Below are positions 1 to 7,772 of a DNA stretch of 64,000 nucleotides, piece by piece. The notes beneath the pieces were generated by a model. That model worked only from the letters and a program-made list of their open reading frames with translations. It was not told where the DNA came from and did no database searches. How positions within the stretch are numbered: position 1 is the first letter of the stretch; each line of letters begins with the position of its first letter. A program made the position numbers and the translations under genes. Origin of the DNA: JBFHQE01 sp041592335 (GTDB lineage Bacteria; Pseudomonadota; Gammaproteobacteria; Thiohalobacterales; Thiohalobacteraceae); NCBI GenBank assembly GCA_041592335.1, contig JBFHQE010000002.1, forward strand, positions 1-64,000. Direction: 5' to 3'.

Positions 1-2
1 AG

Positions 3-68
3 GTCGATAAAATCTGGGAGGCCTTCTGGACCGGGGGTATTACCGCCAAGGGTTCGATCAAACCGTAG
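3..68 (+). CDS. 3' end of an unidentified gene (partial)
   Basis: The last 21 codons of a reading frame that enters from outside the window, ending in TAG. The tail contains IWEAFWTGGIT. This recalls a motif near the start of some type I DNA methyltransferase subunits (IWxAFWxGGIxNP), but here it sits at the C-terminus, so the likeness may be chance or mark a truncated gene. Bases 69-176 after it hold no gene; a short perfect hairpin (TACGGCC-TTT-GGCCGTA, 94-110) could help end transcription. Confidence 0.35.
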   Translation, partial: VDKIWEAFWTGGITAKGSIKP

Positions 69-176
69 CAATAAGTAATGGCCTGTCGCGATATACGGCC
101 TTTGGCCGTACAGCGCATCTCCGATGCTTGTCGAACGGAATCAATTGGATGTCGGGCGTTCGATTTTCAAAACCCG

Positions 177-219
177 ATAAATGAAAAACCCCGTCACATG
201 CACGGGGTTTTTCATTTAT
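177..219. terminator. Bidirectional terminator beside tRNA-Arg
   Basis: A perfect 18-bp inverted repeat with a 7-base loop. The GC-rich centre (ACCCCGT/ACGGGGT) is flanked by A and T runs, so it reads as an intrinsic terminator on both strands. It lies one base beyond the 3' end of the minus-strand tRNA-Arg and would end that transcript; on the plus strand it would stop transcription from the gene at the left edge. Confidence 0.8.
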
Positions 220-220
220 A

Positions 221-297
221 TGGCGCGCCTGGAGCGATTCGAACGCCCGACCGCCTGGTTCGTAGCCAGGTACTCTATCCAACTGAGCTACAGGCGC
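221..297 (-). tRNA. tRNA-Arg (anticodon ACG)
   Basis: A 77-nt cloverleaf on the minus strand with encoded CCA. The acceptor stem is GCGCCTG/CAGGCGC, the D-arm contains AGCTCAGTTGGATAGAG, the anticodon stem CCTGG/CCAGG encloses CTACGAA, and the T-loop is TTCGAAT. The ACG anticodon is normally edited to ICG and reads CGU, CGC and CGA. In Escherichia coli, Arg(ACG) tRNAs lie next to the csrA-linked tRNA-Ser(GCT); here the two are about 59 kb apart. Confidence 0.95.
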
Positions 298-311
298 ATT
301 GGAAGGGCGGT

Positions 312-339
312 ATTATCCCGAAATTCCTTTAAAAAGCAA
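312..339 (-). promoter_or_regulatory. Promoter of tRNA-Arg
   Basis: On the minus strand TTGCTT (-35) and GATAAT (-10) are 16 bp apart. A GC-rich stretch (CCGCCCTT) follows just before the tRNA, like the discriminator of stringently controlled stable-RNA promoters. Assigned by eye. Confidence 0.5.
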
Positions 340-408
340 GCCATGTCGGGCAAGAAATACGGAGCGTTTTACGGTCTTCGGCAAGTCCTGGACAGCAGGC
401 AGGTTCAA

Positions 409-783
409 TCAGCTCCTGTCAGCGATCAGTTCGTTCACGCGTATCAGCAGGTCACGAATGTGAAAGGGTTTATTGATAATCGACCGTACCAGATCTTTCA
501 CGTTGTCGGGGTATTCGCTGTACCCCCCCTGACCGCTGACGAGCTGGATTTTAATTTCCGGGTAGTCCTTGCGGATGATGCTGGCTAGCTCGAACCCATT
601 CATTTTCGCCATGCAGACATCCGATATCACCACATCGACCGGCCGACTGCTGATCAAACCCAGGGCCTCTTCGGCTGAATTCGCCGAATACACCCTGCGG
701 TCGTCGTCGGCGAACAGTTCGGCAAACAGTTTTACCAGGTCGGGATCGTCATCGACGACTAGTATGTTGGCGATATTGGGCAT
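409..783 (-). CDS. Single-domain response regulator (CheY-like)
   Basis: A 124-residue receiver domain with no output domain. The acidic pocket is at VVDDD (about residues 9-13), the phospho-acceptor Asp is in VISDVCM (about 54), the switch residue is in LVSGQ (about 83) and the conserved Lys is in INKPF (about 105). Proteins of this kind pass phosphate to a partner or act by protein contact. No histidine kinase lies in the window, so its partner is unknown. The ATG is preceded by GGAAGG. Bases 784-970 upstream are AT-rich and hold no gene; its promoter is probably there but was not assigned. Confidence 0.88.
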   Translation of the reverse strand: MPNIANILVVDDDPDLVKLFAELFADDDRRVYSANSAEEALGLISSRPVDVVISDVCMAKMNGFELASIIRKDYPEIKIQLVSGQGGYSEYPDNVKDLVRSIINKPFHIRDLLIRVNELIADRS

Positions 784-970
784 AGCTGGCCTTCCCGGTG
801 ATAAAAAATTGTCTGCCGTCCGCAGTGACAGACCCCAGCATTATATCGATTTAATCGTTTTATAACCAGTCATTCAAAATTCTATTTAACCCTTTAATAT
901 CAATATACTAAGTATAATTATTGACAATAGGTCATAAAAATTCAGTGATTTTCGTCAATTACATGGCGCT

Positions 971-1003
971 TTGAAAAACAAAACGGCCGCCCTGAAGGCG
1001 GCC
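971..1003 (-). terminator. Rho-independent terminator of the amidotransferase gene
   Basis: On the minus strand GGCCGCC-TTCAG-GGCGGCC is followed by GTTTTGTTTTT. It lies about 30 bases after the stop codon of the asparagine-synthetase-like gene and marks the end of the long minus-strand run. Confidence 0.85.
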
Positions 1004-1031
1004 TGTACTGCAACAAACATGAAGCAATAAG

Positions 1032-3047
1032 TTAAGCGGCTACCCGCCAGCCCAGTTCATCCGCGCGTTTCCGTGCCTGCGCGGCAACATCCGTGGCGAT
1101 AAACTGCCGATACAGAATCTGCACACCCAGCATATGGTTGATCACAGCGTCCAGCTGCACCTGGGTTTCGGCCGAGGTGTTCGCGTCTTCATGAATGGCA
1201 AACAGACTGGCTACGCCATCCGGATCAAGACAGTTGGCTTCCGCAACGGCCTGCGGGTTGAGGTATTCATCCGCCAGCGCTTTCATGGCCGCCCATTTCT
1301 TCGGATCGGTATGCGCCGGTGGCGCCATGAAGGCAAACTTCTCGCGTTCGTAAAGCACCTTGGGCAGCAAGCCTTTCATGGCTTCACGCAACACGTATTT
1401 TTCAGTACGACCCTTGATGCGCATGGAAGGCGGTAACTGGGTCGCGAACTCGGCCAGGTGATGATCCAGGAAGGCCGGACGTGCTTCCATGGAATTCGCC
1501 ATGTCCACGCGGTCTCCGCCCCAGGTCAGGATCTGCCCTTCCAGCATGGTCTTGATCCAGACATATTGCGCCTTGTCGAGCGGGTGGCGCCCGTCGATCA
1601 TGTCTTTGTCGAAAGCAGCGGCAATAGCCGCGCCGGGATCGTAACCTTCCATCTGCGCGCGGTAGTCCGGATGCAACAGGCCATTCACATGGGCACTGGC
1701 GGCAAGCCAGGGTTGCAAACAACTGGGTGTGAAGCCGACCAGTTGTTCCAGCGCGGCATTATGCACTTCGTTCTCCGCCAGCATGGCGCCACGAAACAGT
1801 TGATTGCTTTCCGCCAGCATCTGTTCCCAGGTCGCCCTTTCGGCTGCGGGCATACTATCCAGTCCGTGCAGGAACATATCGCGCCGGAACGCCGGGTAAC
1901 CGCCAAACAGTTCATCCGAACCCTCGCCGGTCACCACGACTTTATAACCCGCCTGGTTCACATGACGGCTCATCAGCAGTTTGGCAACGCCCAGCGTGTT
2001 ATAAATCGTGCGCTCGGTATGCCAGATAGTCTCGACAAAATTGTCGTACAGGTGATCGGCCTTGAGCATCATGACATCCTGATCGGCGCCAACCGATTCG
2101 GCCATTTCACGGGCAATCGGCGTTTCGTCATAAGCCTTGTCATCGAAGCCGATGGTGAAAGCCTTGACCGGCGATTGCTGACTGGCGGCGGACAGCCCCA
2201 GGATAGAACAGGAATCGATACCGCCGGACAGGTAACAGGCAACCGGCACATCGGCTTCCAGTCGCAACTGTACCGCTTCCATCAACTTCTCGCGCACGCC
2301 CTCGATATAAAATTCTTCATCCTTCTCGCGACGTTCCTCCATCAGCGGGAAGTCCATATCCCAGTAGCGTTTCTCTTCGACCTGGAACTTGCCGTTACGC
2401 CGCTCGATGATCACGGCATAGCCTGGCTTGATCTGGTGCACGCCTTCGAACGCGGTCGTGCCCGGCACAATGGTCTGCATCAATTGATGAAACAGCCCCT
2501 GGGAATTAAACGCGGGTTTCACCTCCGGATGCGCAAAGATCACCTTGAGTTCGGAACCGAACACAATGGTGCCATTCACTTCGGTCCAGTACATGGGTTT
2601 CACGCCAAACCGGTCACGCACCATGATCAGGCGATCGTTGGCCTTGTCGTACAGCGAAAAACCGAATTCTCCACGCAGATGCGGCAGCATCTTGTCCAGG
2701 CCAAGGCGCGGATAAAGATGCAGGATCATCTCGGAATCGCTCTTGGTGTTGAACCTGACGCCACGCGAAACCAGGTCGGTACGGATGCGCTTGTAATCGT
2801 AAAACTCGCCGTTATGCGCCAGCAGCAGATTACCGTCGTCCGACAGGAACGGCTGGCGCGCGCGATTTTCATCAAGGTCGATAATGGACAGGCGCGCATG
2901 ACTGAAACCGACGCCCCGCTCCGGCACGATCTTGTAACCGAAACCATCGGGGCCACGGTGGAATTGAATCGCCGCCATGTTGACGAGGATCTGGGGATCG
3001 ATGGGACGCTGGGGATCACTGTGGAAGTAACCGGCTATTCCGCACAT
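1032..3047 (-). CDS. asnB: Asparagine synthetase-like glutamine amidotransferase (class II)
   Basis: A 671-residue protein. The N-terminal Ntn-hydrolase glutaminase domain begins MCGIAGYF, so Cys2 becomes the catalytic nucleophile after removal of Met, with HRGPDG and the AHNGEFYD region downstream. The C-terminal ATP-pyrophosphatase domain has the P-loop LSGGIDS (about 276). Glutamine ammonia is passed to an adenylated carboxylate; the standard product is asparagine. It is longer than E. coli AsnB (about 554) and nearer the 600-670-residue class whose members amidate other acceptors. It is co-directional with the carbamoyltransferase but separated from it by a REP-like repeat, so it may or may not share a transcript. 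The ATG is preceded by GAAGG. True asparagine synthesis is the default reading; another acceptor is possible. Confidence 0.88.
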   Translation of the reverse strand: MCGIAGYFHSDPQRPIDPQILVNMAAIQFHRGPDGFGYKIVPERGVGFSHARLSIIDLDENRARQPFLSDDGNLLLAHNGEFYDYKRIRTDLVSRGVRFNTKSDSEMILHLYPRLGLDKMLPHLRGEFGFSLYDKANDRLIMVRDRFGVKPMYWTEVNGTIVFGSELKVIFAHPEVKPAFNSQGLFHQLMQTIVPGTTAFEGVHQIKPGYAVIIERRNGKFQVEEKRYWDMDFPLMEERREKDEEFYIEGVREKLMEAVQLRLEADVPVACYLSGGIDSCSILGLSAASQQSPVKAFTIGFDDKAYDETPIAREMAESVGADQDVMMLKADHLYDNFVETIWHTERTIYNTLGVAKLLMSRHVNQAGYKVVVTGEGSDELFGGYPAFRRDMFLHGLDSMPAAERATWEQMLAESNQLFRGAMLAENEVHNAALEQLVGFTPSCLQPWLAASAHVNGLLHPDYRAQMEGYDPGAAIAAAFDKDMIDGRHPLDKAQYVWIKTMLEGQILTWGGDRVDMANSMEARPAFLDHHLAEFATQLPPSMRIKGRTEKYVLREAMKGLLPKVLYEREKFAFMAPPAHTDPKKWAAMKALADEYLNPQAVAEANCLDPDGVASLFAIHEDANTSAETQVQLDAVINHMLGVQILYRQFIATDVAAQARKRADELGWRVAA

Positions 3048-3092
3048 AAAGGCACCTTCATTTCAAATCGATAATTGGGTCAGACACACAAT

Positions 3093-3157
3093 TGTAGGAG
3101 CGGTCTTGGCCGCGACAGTTCTTTCACGGCTATTCGCGGCCGAAGGCCGCTCCTACA
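3093..3157. repeat. REP/REPIN-like palindromic repeat
   Basis: Two inverted copies of a GTAGGAGCGG...GGCCGCGA unit face each other: TGTAGGAGCGG at 3093 pairs with CCGCTCCTACA ending at 3157, and the inner parts hold further dyads (GGCCGCGA and TCGCGGCC). Size, TGTAGGAGCGG ends and intergenic position match REPIN-type repeats of Pseudomonas and relatives. It sits between the carbamoyltransferase and amidotransferase genes and could attenuate transcription or stabilise mRNA. No second copy was noticed in the window. Confidence 0.75.
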
Positions 3158-3188
3158 TTGCAAGTCACGGGATGAGTAAGCATCACGA

Positions 3189-4235
3189 TTAAAACAACCA
3201 GACGTAACAGGTCAGCAAGGCCATGCGGATAAACACCGCGCCACGCGCCTGATCGAAATACCAGTTATGCGGCGTCTCATCCAGGTCGGTCGACAGCTCA
3301 TCGCCGCGCGCCAGCGGATGCAGAATAATGGCATCCTTTTTCAGCGGAGAAGATTTGGAGAGCTTGTATTCCGTGCCATGCGATTCATAGCCGTCGCCCG
3401 ACCAGATGATCGCGTTGATGTACACCACATCGAAGCCGGGCAGTTCCTTATCGAAATCCGGCGTCACGCGCAGCGTCAGGCCACGCTGTTCCAGTTCTTC
3501 GCGCTGACCATCCGAGAACACATCATCCTGGCTTGTCACAATCACCACTTCGCTGATGGCATCGCTGAACAGGGACAGCAGCAACATCAGGCTGCGGACC
3601 GTGCGCATCTTGCCCGGCGTCCCCACCAGCCCGATACGAATCTTTTCATCCTCCGCCAGATCGGAACGCATCAGCTTCGGATTCCATTTCAGCAGGGCAT
3701 AAATATCCGCTAGTGCCTGCGTGGGATGTTCATCGGTACCGTTACCGGCGTTGATAATCGGCACTCGCAGTGATTTCATCATTTCATAAATCGCCTGCTC
3801 GGAAGTATCGCGCAACACCACCACATCGCCGTAACTACTCATCATCTCCGCCACGTCGCGATACGACTCACCCTTGGCAATGCCGGTCGTGGAAGGATCG
3901 GTGATGGACATGATGTCGCCGCCAAGACGGTGCCAGGCACTTTCAAATGACAGGCGGGTTCGGGTGCTGGGCTCGTAAAAGGCGCTGATCAGAATCTTGC
4001 CGGTCAGCGGTCGTTGCATGGGCGCGGCGGAGATTTCATATTTCGCCGCCAGTCGACACAACTGGATAATCTTTTCATGGTCGAATTGCCGCGCCGAGAC
4101 AATTGACTGGTTGGCAAGCTCCAGCAAGGTACCCGAATCCTCGGGAATGAGCTTGACCAGCTTCTCGGCCACATCGGTGTGGGCATTCTCCGACATGGGT
4201 TGCAAAGGGAGTTTACTGGGGGTGGTGTCTACCAT
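3189..4235 (-). CDS. Carbamoyltransferase, aspartate-carbamoyltransferase-like, divergent acceptor loop
   Basis: 348 residues from the ATG at 4235, which follows GGAAGAG and overlaps the small upstream gene by 7 bases. The carbamoyl-phosphate site is intact: STRTR (90-94), a Lys in the 80s-loop equivalent (about 121), Arg142, HPTQ (170-173) and HPLAR (306-310). The region where ATCase carries TRVQKER, including the Arg that binds aspartate, reads instead INAIIWSGDGYESHG (about 273-287), and HPLPR has become HPLAR. Family membership is clear; aspartate as substrate is doubtful. It closes a coupled set with ureido-hydrolase, amidase and symporter genes and no pyrC or pyrI, which argues against a simple pyrimidine role. 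A diverged pyrB remains possible. Confidence 0.8.
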   Translation of the reverse strand: MVDTTPSKLPLQPMSENAHTDVAEKLVKLIPEDSGTLLELANQSIVSARQFDHEKIIQLCRLAAKYEISAAPMQRPLTGKILISAFYEPSTRTRLSFESAWHRLGGDIMSITDPSTTGIAKGESYRDVAEMMSSYGDVVVLRDTSEQAIYEMMKSLRVPIINAGNGTDEHPTQALADIYALLKWNPKLMRSDLAEDEKIRIGLVGTPGKMRTVRSLMLLLSLFSDAISEVVIVTSQDDVFSDGQREELEQRGLTLRVTPDFDKELPGFDVVYINAIIWSGDGYESHGTEYKLSKSSPLKKDAIILHPLARGDELSTDLDETPHNWYFDQARGAVFIRMALLTCYVWLF

Positions 4236-4351
4236 AGGGTTCGTCTCTTCCAGTCGCGAACAAGTAGCAGGAGTAATATGACCGGCGACAGCAGGGTAAT
4301 GAACAATGCCGGGTATACCAGCCAATTCAGAAATTCAGCACTGGCCATCAT
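4229..4351 (-). CDS. Small single-span membrane protein (40 aa)
   Basis: It starts at an ATG that overlaps the symporter stop as ATGA, with a second in-frame ATG at once after, and its TAG lies inside the first codons of the carbamoyltransferase. Residues about 10-32 form one hydrophobic segment rich in Leu, Val and Ile with two prolines; the tail is basic (RDWKRR), giving a cytoplasmic C-terminus by the positive-inside rule. Overlap on both sides is strong evidence of translation. Several sodium:solute symporters have tiny partner subunits, so an accessory subunit of the neighbouring transporter is a reasonable guess; no family was recognised. Confidence 0.65.
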   Translation of the reverse strand: MMASAEFLNWLVYPALFITLLSPVILLLLLVRDWKRRTLW

Positions 4352-5784
4352 GATTTAGCCTCCGGGTGCGCCGTGCGCAACTGCTGCCAGTCAAAATTCT
4401 GCGGCCACAGCCAGCTGGTGACCAATACGATGATCATGGAAACCGCCGCGCCGATCAATGCCGCCACATAAAAACCAATCGTGAAGTAACTGATCAGACC
4501 CAGTGTCGTGCCTGCGACCATCGCCAGCGTGGCGCCCCTGGCATTGGTGCGCCGCCAGTAAAGTCCGGCCAGGATCGGCCAGATGGTACTGGCGACGAAG
4601 GCGCCGGTGAAATACAGCAATTCAGCGAGCGTCGTCATACGCGGATAACAGAGCAGCCAGGTACCGACCCCGAGCAGCAATATTATAAGGTGCGCGGCAA
4701 ACCGCAGCTCCCGTTCCGTCGCGCGCGGCTTGATGTGGCCACGATAGATATCCTGCACGATCAGGTCGCTGGTGGCGGCCAGCAGGGAATCGAGACTCGA
4801 CGCCAGCGCCGAGAACACCACGATAAACACCAGTACCGCACCGGCCACGCCGGATATCTGCGCGGCAACCATCGGCCCCACCATGTCCGCCGCCGGTATA
4901 TTGAGATTGAGCGCGGGTGCCGCCAGCGCCACAAAGCCCGCCACGATCGGAATCGGCATCCACATCACGCCGGCGGTGAAATAGGCCTTGAAACCCACGC
5001 CTTCGCGGAAGGAAAAGGCGCGGCTCCACCAGACATTGGAATGAAATATCTCGCCGACGCCGAACAGCAGATTGTTAAACAGAAACATAATCGCGGCGGG
5101 CATCAGCAGGTTCAGCAGTTCCGGGCGTTCCTCGGCAAGCGCCACGTGAATATTGTCGATGCCGACTTTATCGATCGCCAGCCAGGCCAGTATGACAACG
5201 CCAATCAGAATAATGATCGTCTGGATAAAGTCGGTACCGATAACGGCGCGCAGACCGCCCAGCAAGGTATAGATCACGCAAATGGACAGGATCACCGTCA
5301 TGCCGTAGAGATAGGGAATACCGGTCAGGGCATGAATCAGTACGCCACCAGCCATACCGAGGCTGATCAGCCAACCAAAGGCATAAAACAACGAGATCAG
5401 CAAAAACACCCGCCAGGCCAGCTTGCCGTAACGCAGGCGCACAAAGTCTCCGCTGGTATAAGCCTGCGGCATCAGGTAACGAATGCGCTTTGCCAGCGGC
5501 GCAAACAGCATTAACCCGATTGAGCCAAGCGAATAACCCACCATCCCCCAGATGCCAAGCTGGAACGCCAGCTGCGGTGCCGCCATGGTGGTATTGCTGG
5601 TTACCCAGGTCGCCATGGCCGTGGCCACGCCGAGCGACATGCCGACATTACGGCCGGCCAGCATAAAGTCATCCAGCTGCCTCGCCTTACGCCCCCAGAA
5701 CCAGCCCAGAAAAATCCACACGGCACTGAACAGCGCCAGGATCAGCCAGCCGGTTTGCGCATCGAGTATGGCGCTGTTAACCAT
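4348..5784 (-). CDS. Sodium:solute symporter (SSS family)
   Basis: 478 residues with about 12-13 hydrophobic segments. The N-terminal half has AGRNVGMSLGVATAMATWV (about 43-61), followed by a long MAAPQLAFQLG stretch, as in SSS carriers of the urea/proline/pantothenate type. It would import a small organic solute with Na+ across the inner membrane. The start overlaps the amidase stop by 8 bases and the end overlaps the 40-aa gene, so the set is translationally coupled. The substrate is not readable; the neighbours suggest a ureido compound, amide or amino-acid derivative. Confidence 0.87.
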   Translation of the reverse strand: MVNSAILDAQTGWLILALFSAVWIFLGWFWGRKARQLDDFMLAGRNVGMSLGVATAMATWVTSNTTMAAPQLAFQLGIWGMVGYSLGSIGLMLFAPLAKRIRYLMPQAYTSGDFVRLRYGKLAWRVFLLISLFYAFGWLISLGMAGGVLIHALTGIPYLYGMTVILSICVIYTLLGGLRAVIGTDFIQTIIILIGVVILAWLAIDKVGIDNIHVALAEERPELLNLLMPAAIMFLFNNLLFGVGEIFHSNVWWSRAFSFREGVGFKAYFTAGVMWMPIPIVAGFVALAAPALNLNIPAADMVGPMVAAQISGVAGAVLVFIVVFSALASSLDSLLAATSDLIVQDIYRGHIKPRATERELRFAAHLIILLLGVGTWLLCYPRMTTLAELLYFTGAFVASTIWPILAGLYWRRTNARGATLAMVAGTTLGLISYFTIGFYVAALIGAAVSMIIVLVTSWLWPQNFDWQQLRTAHPEAKS

Positions 5785-6532
5785 ACTGTCCGGCGACCTC
5801 TTTGATTTCGCGCACCGCTTCCTCGCAGGTCATCACGCGACAGTAACGATCCTTGAGCGTGGCAATAGTGGCGTTGTGCAGCTCCGGGGTAACGGTCGCA
5901 CAACCGTCATTGATCAACGTGGTATAAAAGCCGCGGTCACAGGCATCGCGCACGGTAGTGGATACGCATTCATTGGTATAAACGCCGCAGACAAATAGCC
6001 CAGTGATCCCCATGTTACGCAACAGGTATTCGATGTTCGTGGCATTGAACACGCCGCTGGCGGTTTTGTTAATGATGAGCTCATCGCCCTTGGGGGCCAC
6101 CTCGGGCAGAAATTCCGCTTCCTTGGAACCGGGCGCGGCATGCAGGTGCAGCCGCTTGTGGCCGGCGCTGCGTTCCCGGCCATCCATGGTCATGGACTGA
6201 ATGCGGGTATGAATCACTTCCATCTTGAGATCGCGAAAGCGATCCTGCAAACGGCGTACATTCGGCAACACCACGTGATGCAGGCGCTTGAAATAATATT
6301 CCTGCGCATCCTTCGGCACGCCGGATTTCTCGGCATCCGCAAACACGCCAAAACCTTCCGCCGCATCGAGATACTGAATATCGATCACCAGTAACGCGGT
6401 TTTATGTTGTTCGATCGATTGCTGGATCGCGGGTGTTTCCACGATCGATTCGCGATAGGTTTCCTCAAGCGGATCAATATTGAGGTAATCCTCATTGAGT
6501 CCTTTTAGATCCGTACTGGAATAATCAGTCAC
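5777..6532 (-). CDS. Isochorismatase-family cysteine hydrolase (putative amidase)
   Basis: 251 residues. The catalytic triad of the family is visible: Asp in VIDIQ (about 51), Lys in INKTASGVF and Cys in YTNECVSTT (about 188), with the VCGVYTNECV strand. Members hydrolyse amides such as N-carbamoylsarcosine, ureidoacrylate, nicotinamide or biuret. The GTG start follows GGGGGAAGCA and lies 8 bases inside the M20 gene. With an M20 ureido-hydrolase upstream and a carbamoyltransferase downstream, an N-carbamoyl or primary carboxamide substrate is likely. N-carbamoylsarcosine is attractive because the product, sarcosine, is an intermediate of the betaine pathway in the same operon; this is inference. 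Confidence 0.85.
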   Translation of the reverse strand: MTDYSSTDLKGLNEDYLNIDPLEETYRESIVETPAIQQSIEQHKTALLVIDIQYLDAAEGFGVFADAEKSGVPKDAQEYYFKRLHHVVLPNVRRLQDRFRDLKMEVIHTRIQSMTMDGRERSAGHKRLHLHAAPGSKEAEFLPEVAPKGDELIINKTASGVFNATNIEYLLRNMGITGLFVCGVYTNECVSTTVRDACDRGFYTTLINDGCATVTPELHNATIATLKDRYCRVMTCEEAVREIKEVAGQYG

Positions 6533-7772
6533 TGCTTCCCCCTGACAACCTTGCCAGCGTATTCAATAGCACGTTCGCACCTACCTCGATGTCTTCCCAG
6601 GATGTCCATTCCGAGGGTGAATGACTGCGCCCTTCCTTGCTTGGCACAAAAATCATCCCGGCACGCGTAATGCGCGACAGGAATTGCGTATCATGCGCGG
6701 CACCGCTATGCATGCGCGTGGAATTAACACCCAGGTCGCGGCATACCCCCGCAATGGTGTCGACAATACCGCTATCGGACTTGGCGGGTTCCAGTTCGGA
6801 CAGCACATCAAACTCAAACATCAGGTCACGGCGGCGCGCAATGGCGGATATGGCGCGACGGAAGGCATCCGCGAGTTCACCGAGCACCGATGGACTGGTA
6901 TCGCGCACTTCGAGAGAAAACTCCGCCTTGCCGGGCACTACATTCGCCGCGCCCGGAAACAGTTCAACCCGACCAATCGTGGCAACACTGCGGGGCGAAC
7001 CATGCTCTTCCAGAATGCGGGGAATTTCAGTGGAGATTTCGGCAAGCCCCTGCATGGCATCGCGGCGCATATCCATCGGCGTGGTGCCCGCATGATTAGC
7101 CTCGCCAATCAATCGCACCTGCCATTTGAACAGGCCAGAAATAGCGTCGACCACACCAATGTGCAGCTTGCGCCGATCCAGTACCGGCCCCTGCTCGATA
7201 TGCAACTCGACAAAACTGTGAATAGTATTCGGATTGCGTTGCGCCTCGAGCGCCTGCATGGCATCCAGCCCTTGCCGTTTCATTGCTTCCACAATCGTCA
7301 CGCCGTTCAGGTCGCGCGCCTGAAAAATCCGGTCCGGCGATAACAGGCCACAGATTGCCATGGAACCGAACATGCCACCGAAGCGTCCTTCTTCATCGGT
7401 GAAGGCAATCGATTCCAGCGGGTACTGTGTCGCAACATTCTGTTCTTTCATCGAACGTAAACATTCCAGACCCGAAAGCACACCCAGCGCGCCATCCAGA
7501 TGACCCGCGCCGGGCACGGTATCCATGTGCGAGCCGGTGATGACGCTCGGACGCTCGCCATCCCAGCCCAGGCGAGCATGAATATTGGCGGCGCCATCCA
7601 GGTAGTATTCAAGACCGGCATCGCTAATCTGCTGCTTGAGCCAGGCGCGCGCCTCCATATCCGCATCGGTGAAGGCCATGCGATGCAAACCATGATCCTC
7701 ACCCCGCCCGATGGTCGCCAGGGTCTGGATATCGTTTTTCAAACGGGGAAAGTTAATCTGCAGCTGACTCAT
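6525..7772 (-). CDS. M20-family Zn hydrolase (N-carbamoyl-L-amino-acid / allantoate amidohydrolase type)
   Basis: 415 residues. Metal and catalytic signatures of the HyuC/AllC branch are present: GSHMDTVPGAGHLDG (about 81-95), TDEEGRFGG, ELHIEQGPVLD and GAAHDTQ, with the dimerisation lid between. These enzymes use two metal ions to remove the carbamoyl group of N-carbamoyl amino acids or ureides, giving CO2, ammonia and an amine. The start overlaps the FN3 gene stop as ATGA, the end overlaps the amidase. Exact substrate unknown; beta-ureidopropionase and N-carbamoyl-amino-acid hydrolase are both possible. Confidence 0.87.
   Translation of the reverse strand: MSQLQINFPRLKNDIQTLATIGRGEDHGLHRMAFTDADMEARAWLKQQISDAGLEYYLDGAANIHARLGWDGERPSVITGSHMDTVPGAGHLDGALGVLSGLECLRSMKEQNVATQYPLESIAFTDEEGRFGGMFGSMAICGLLSPDRIFQARDLNGVTIVEAMKRQGLDAMQALEAQRNPNTIHSFVELHIEQGPVLDRRKLHIGVVDAISGLFKWQVRLIGEANHAGTTPMDMRRDAMQGLAEISTEIPRILEEHGSPRSVATIGRVELFPGAANVVPGKAEFSLEVRDTSPSVLGELADAFRRAISAIARRRDLMFEFDVLSELEPAKSDSGIVDTIAGVCRDLGVNSTRMHSGAAHDTQFLSRITRAGMIFVPSKEGRSHSPSEWTSWEDIEVGANVLLNTLARLSGGSSD

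Noticed and set aside
78..588. Several short open frames overlapping tRNA-Arg and the terminator
   Set aside because: They run through the tRNA and the opposite strand of the response regulator and have no supporting signals.
1458..3074. A 538-codon open frame on the plus strand opposite the asparagine-synthetase-like gene
   Set aside because: It mirrors the codon pattern of the real gene, has no recognisable domain and no RBS, and the minus-strand product has complete family motifs.
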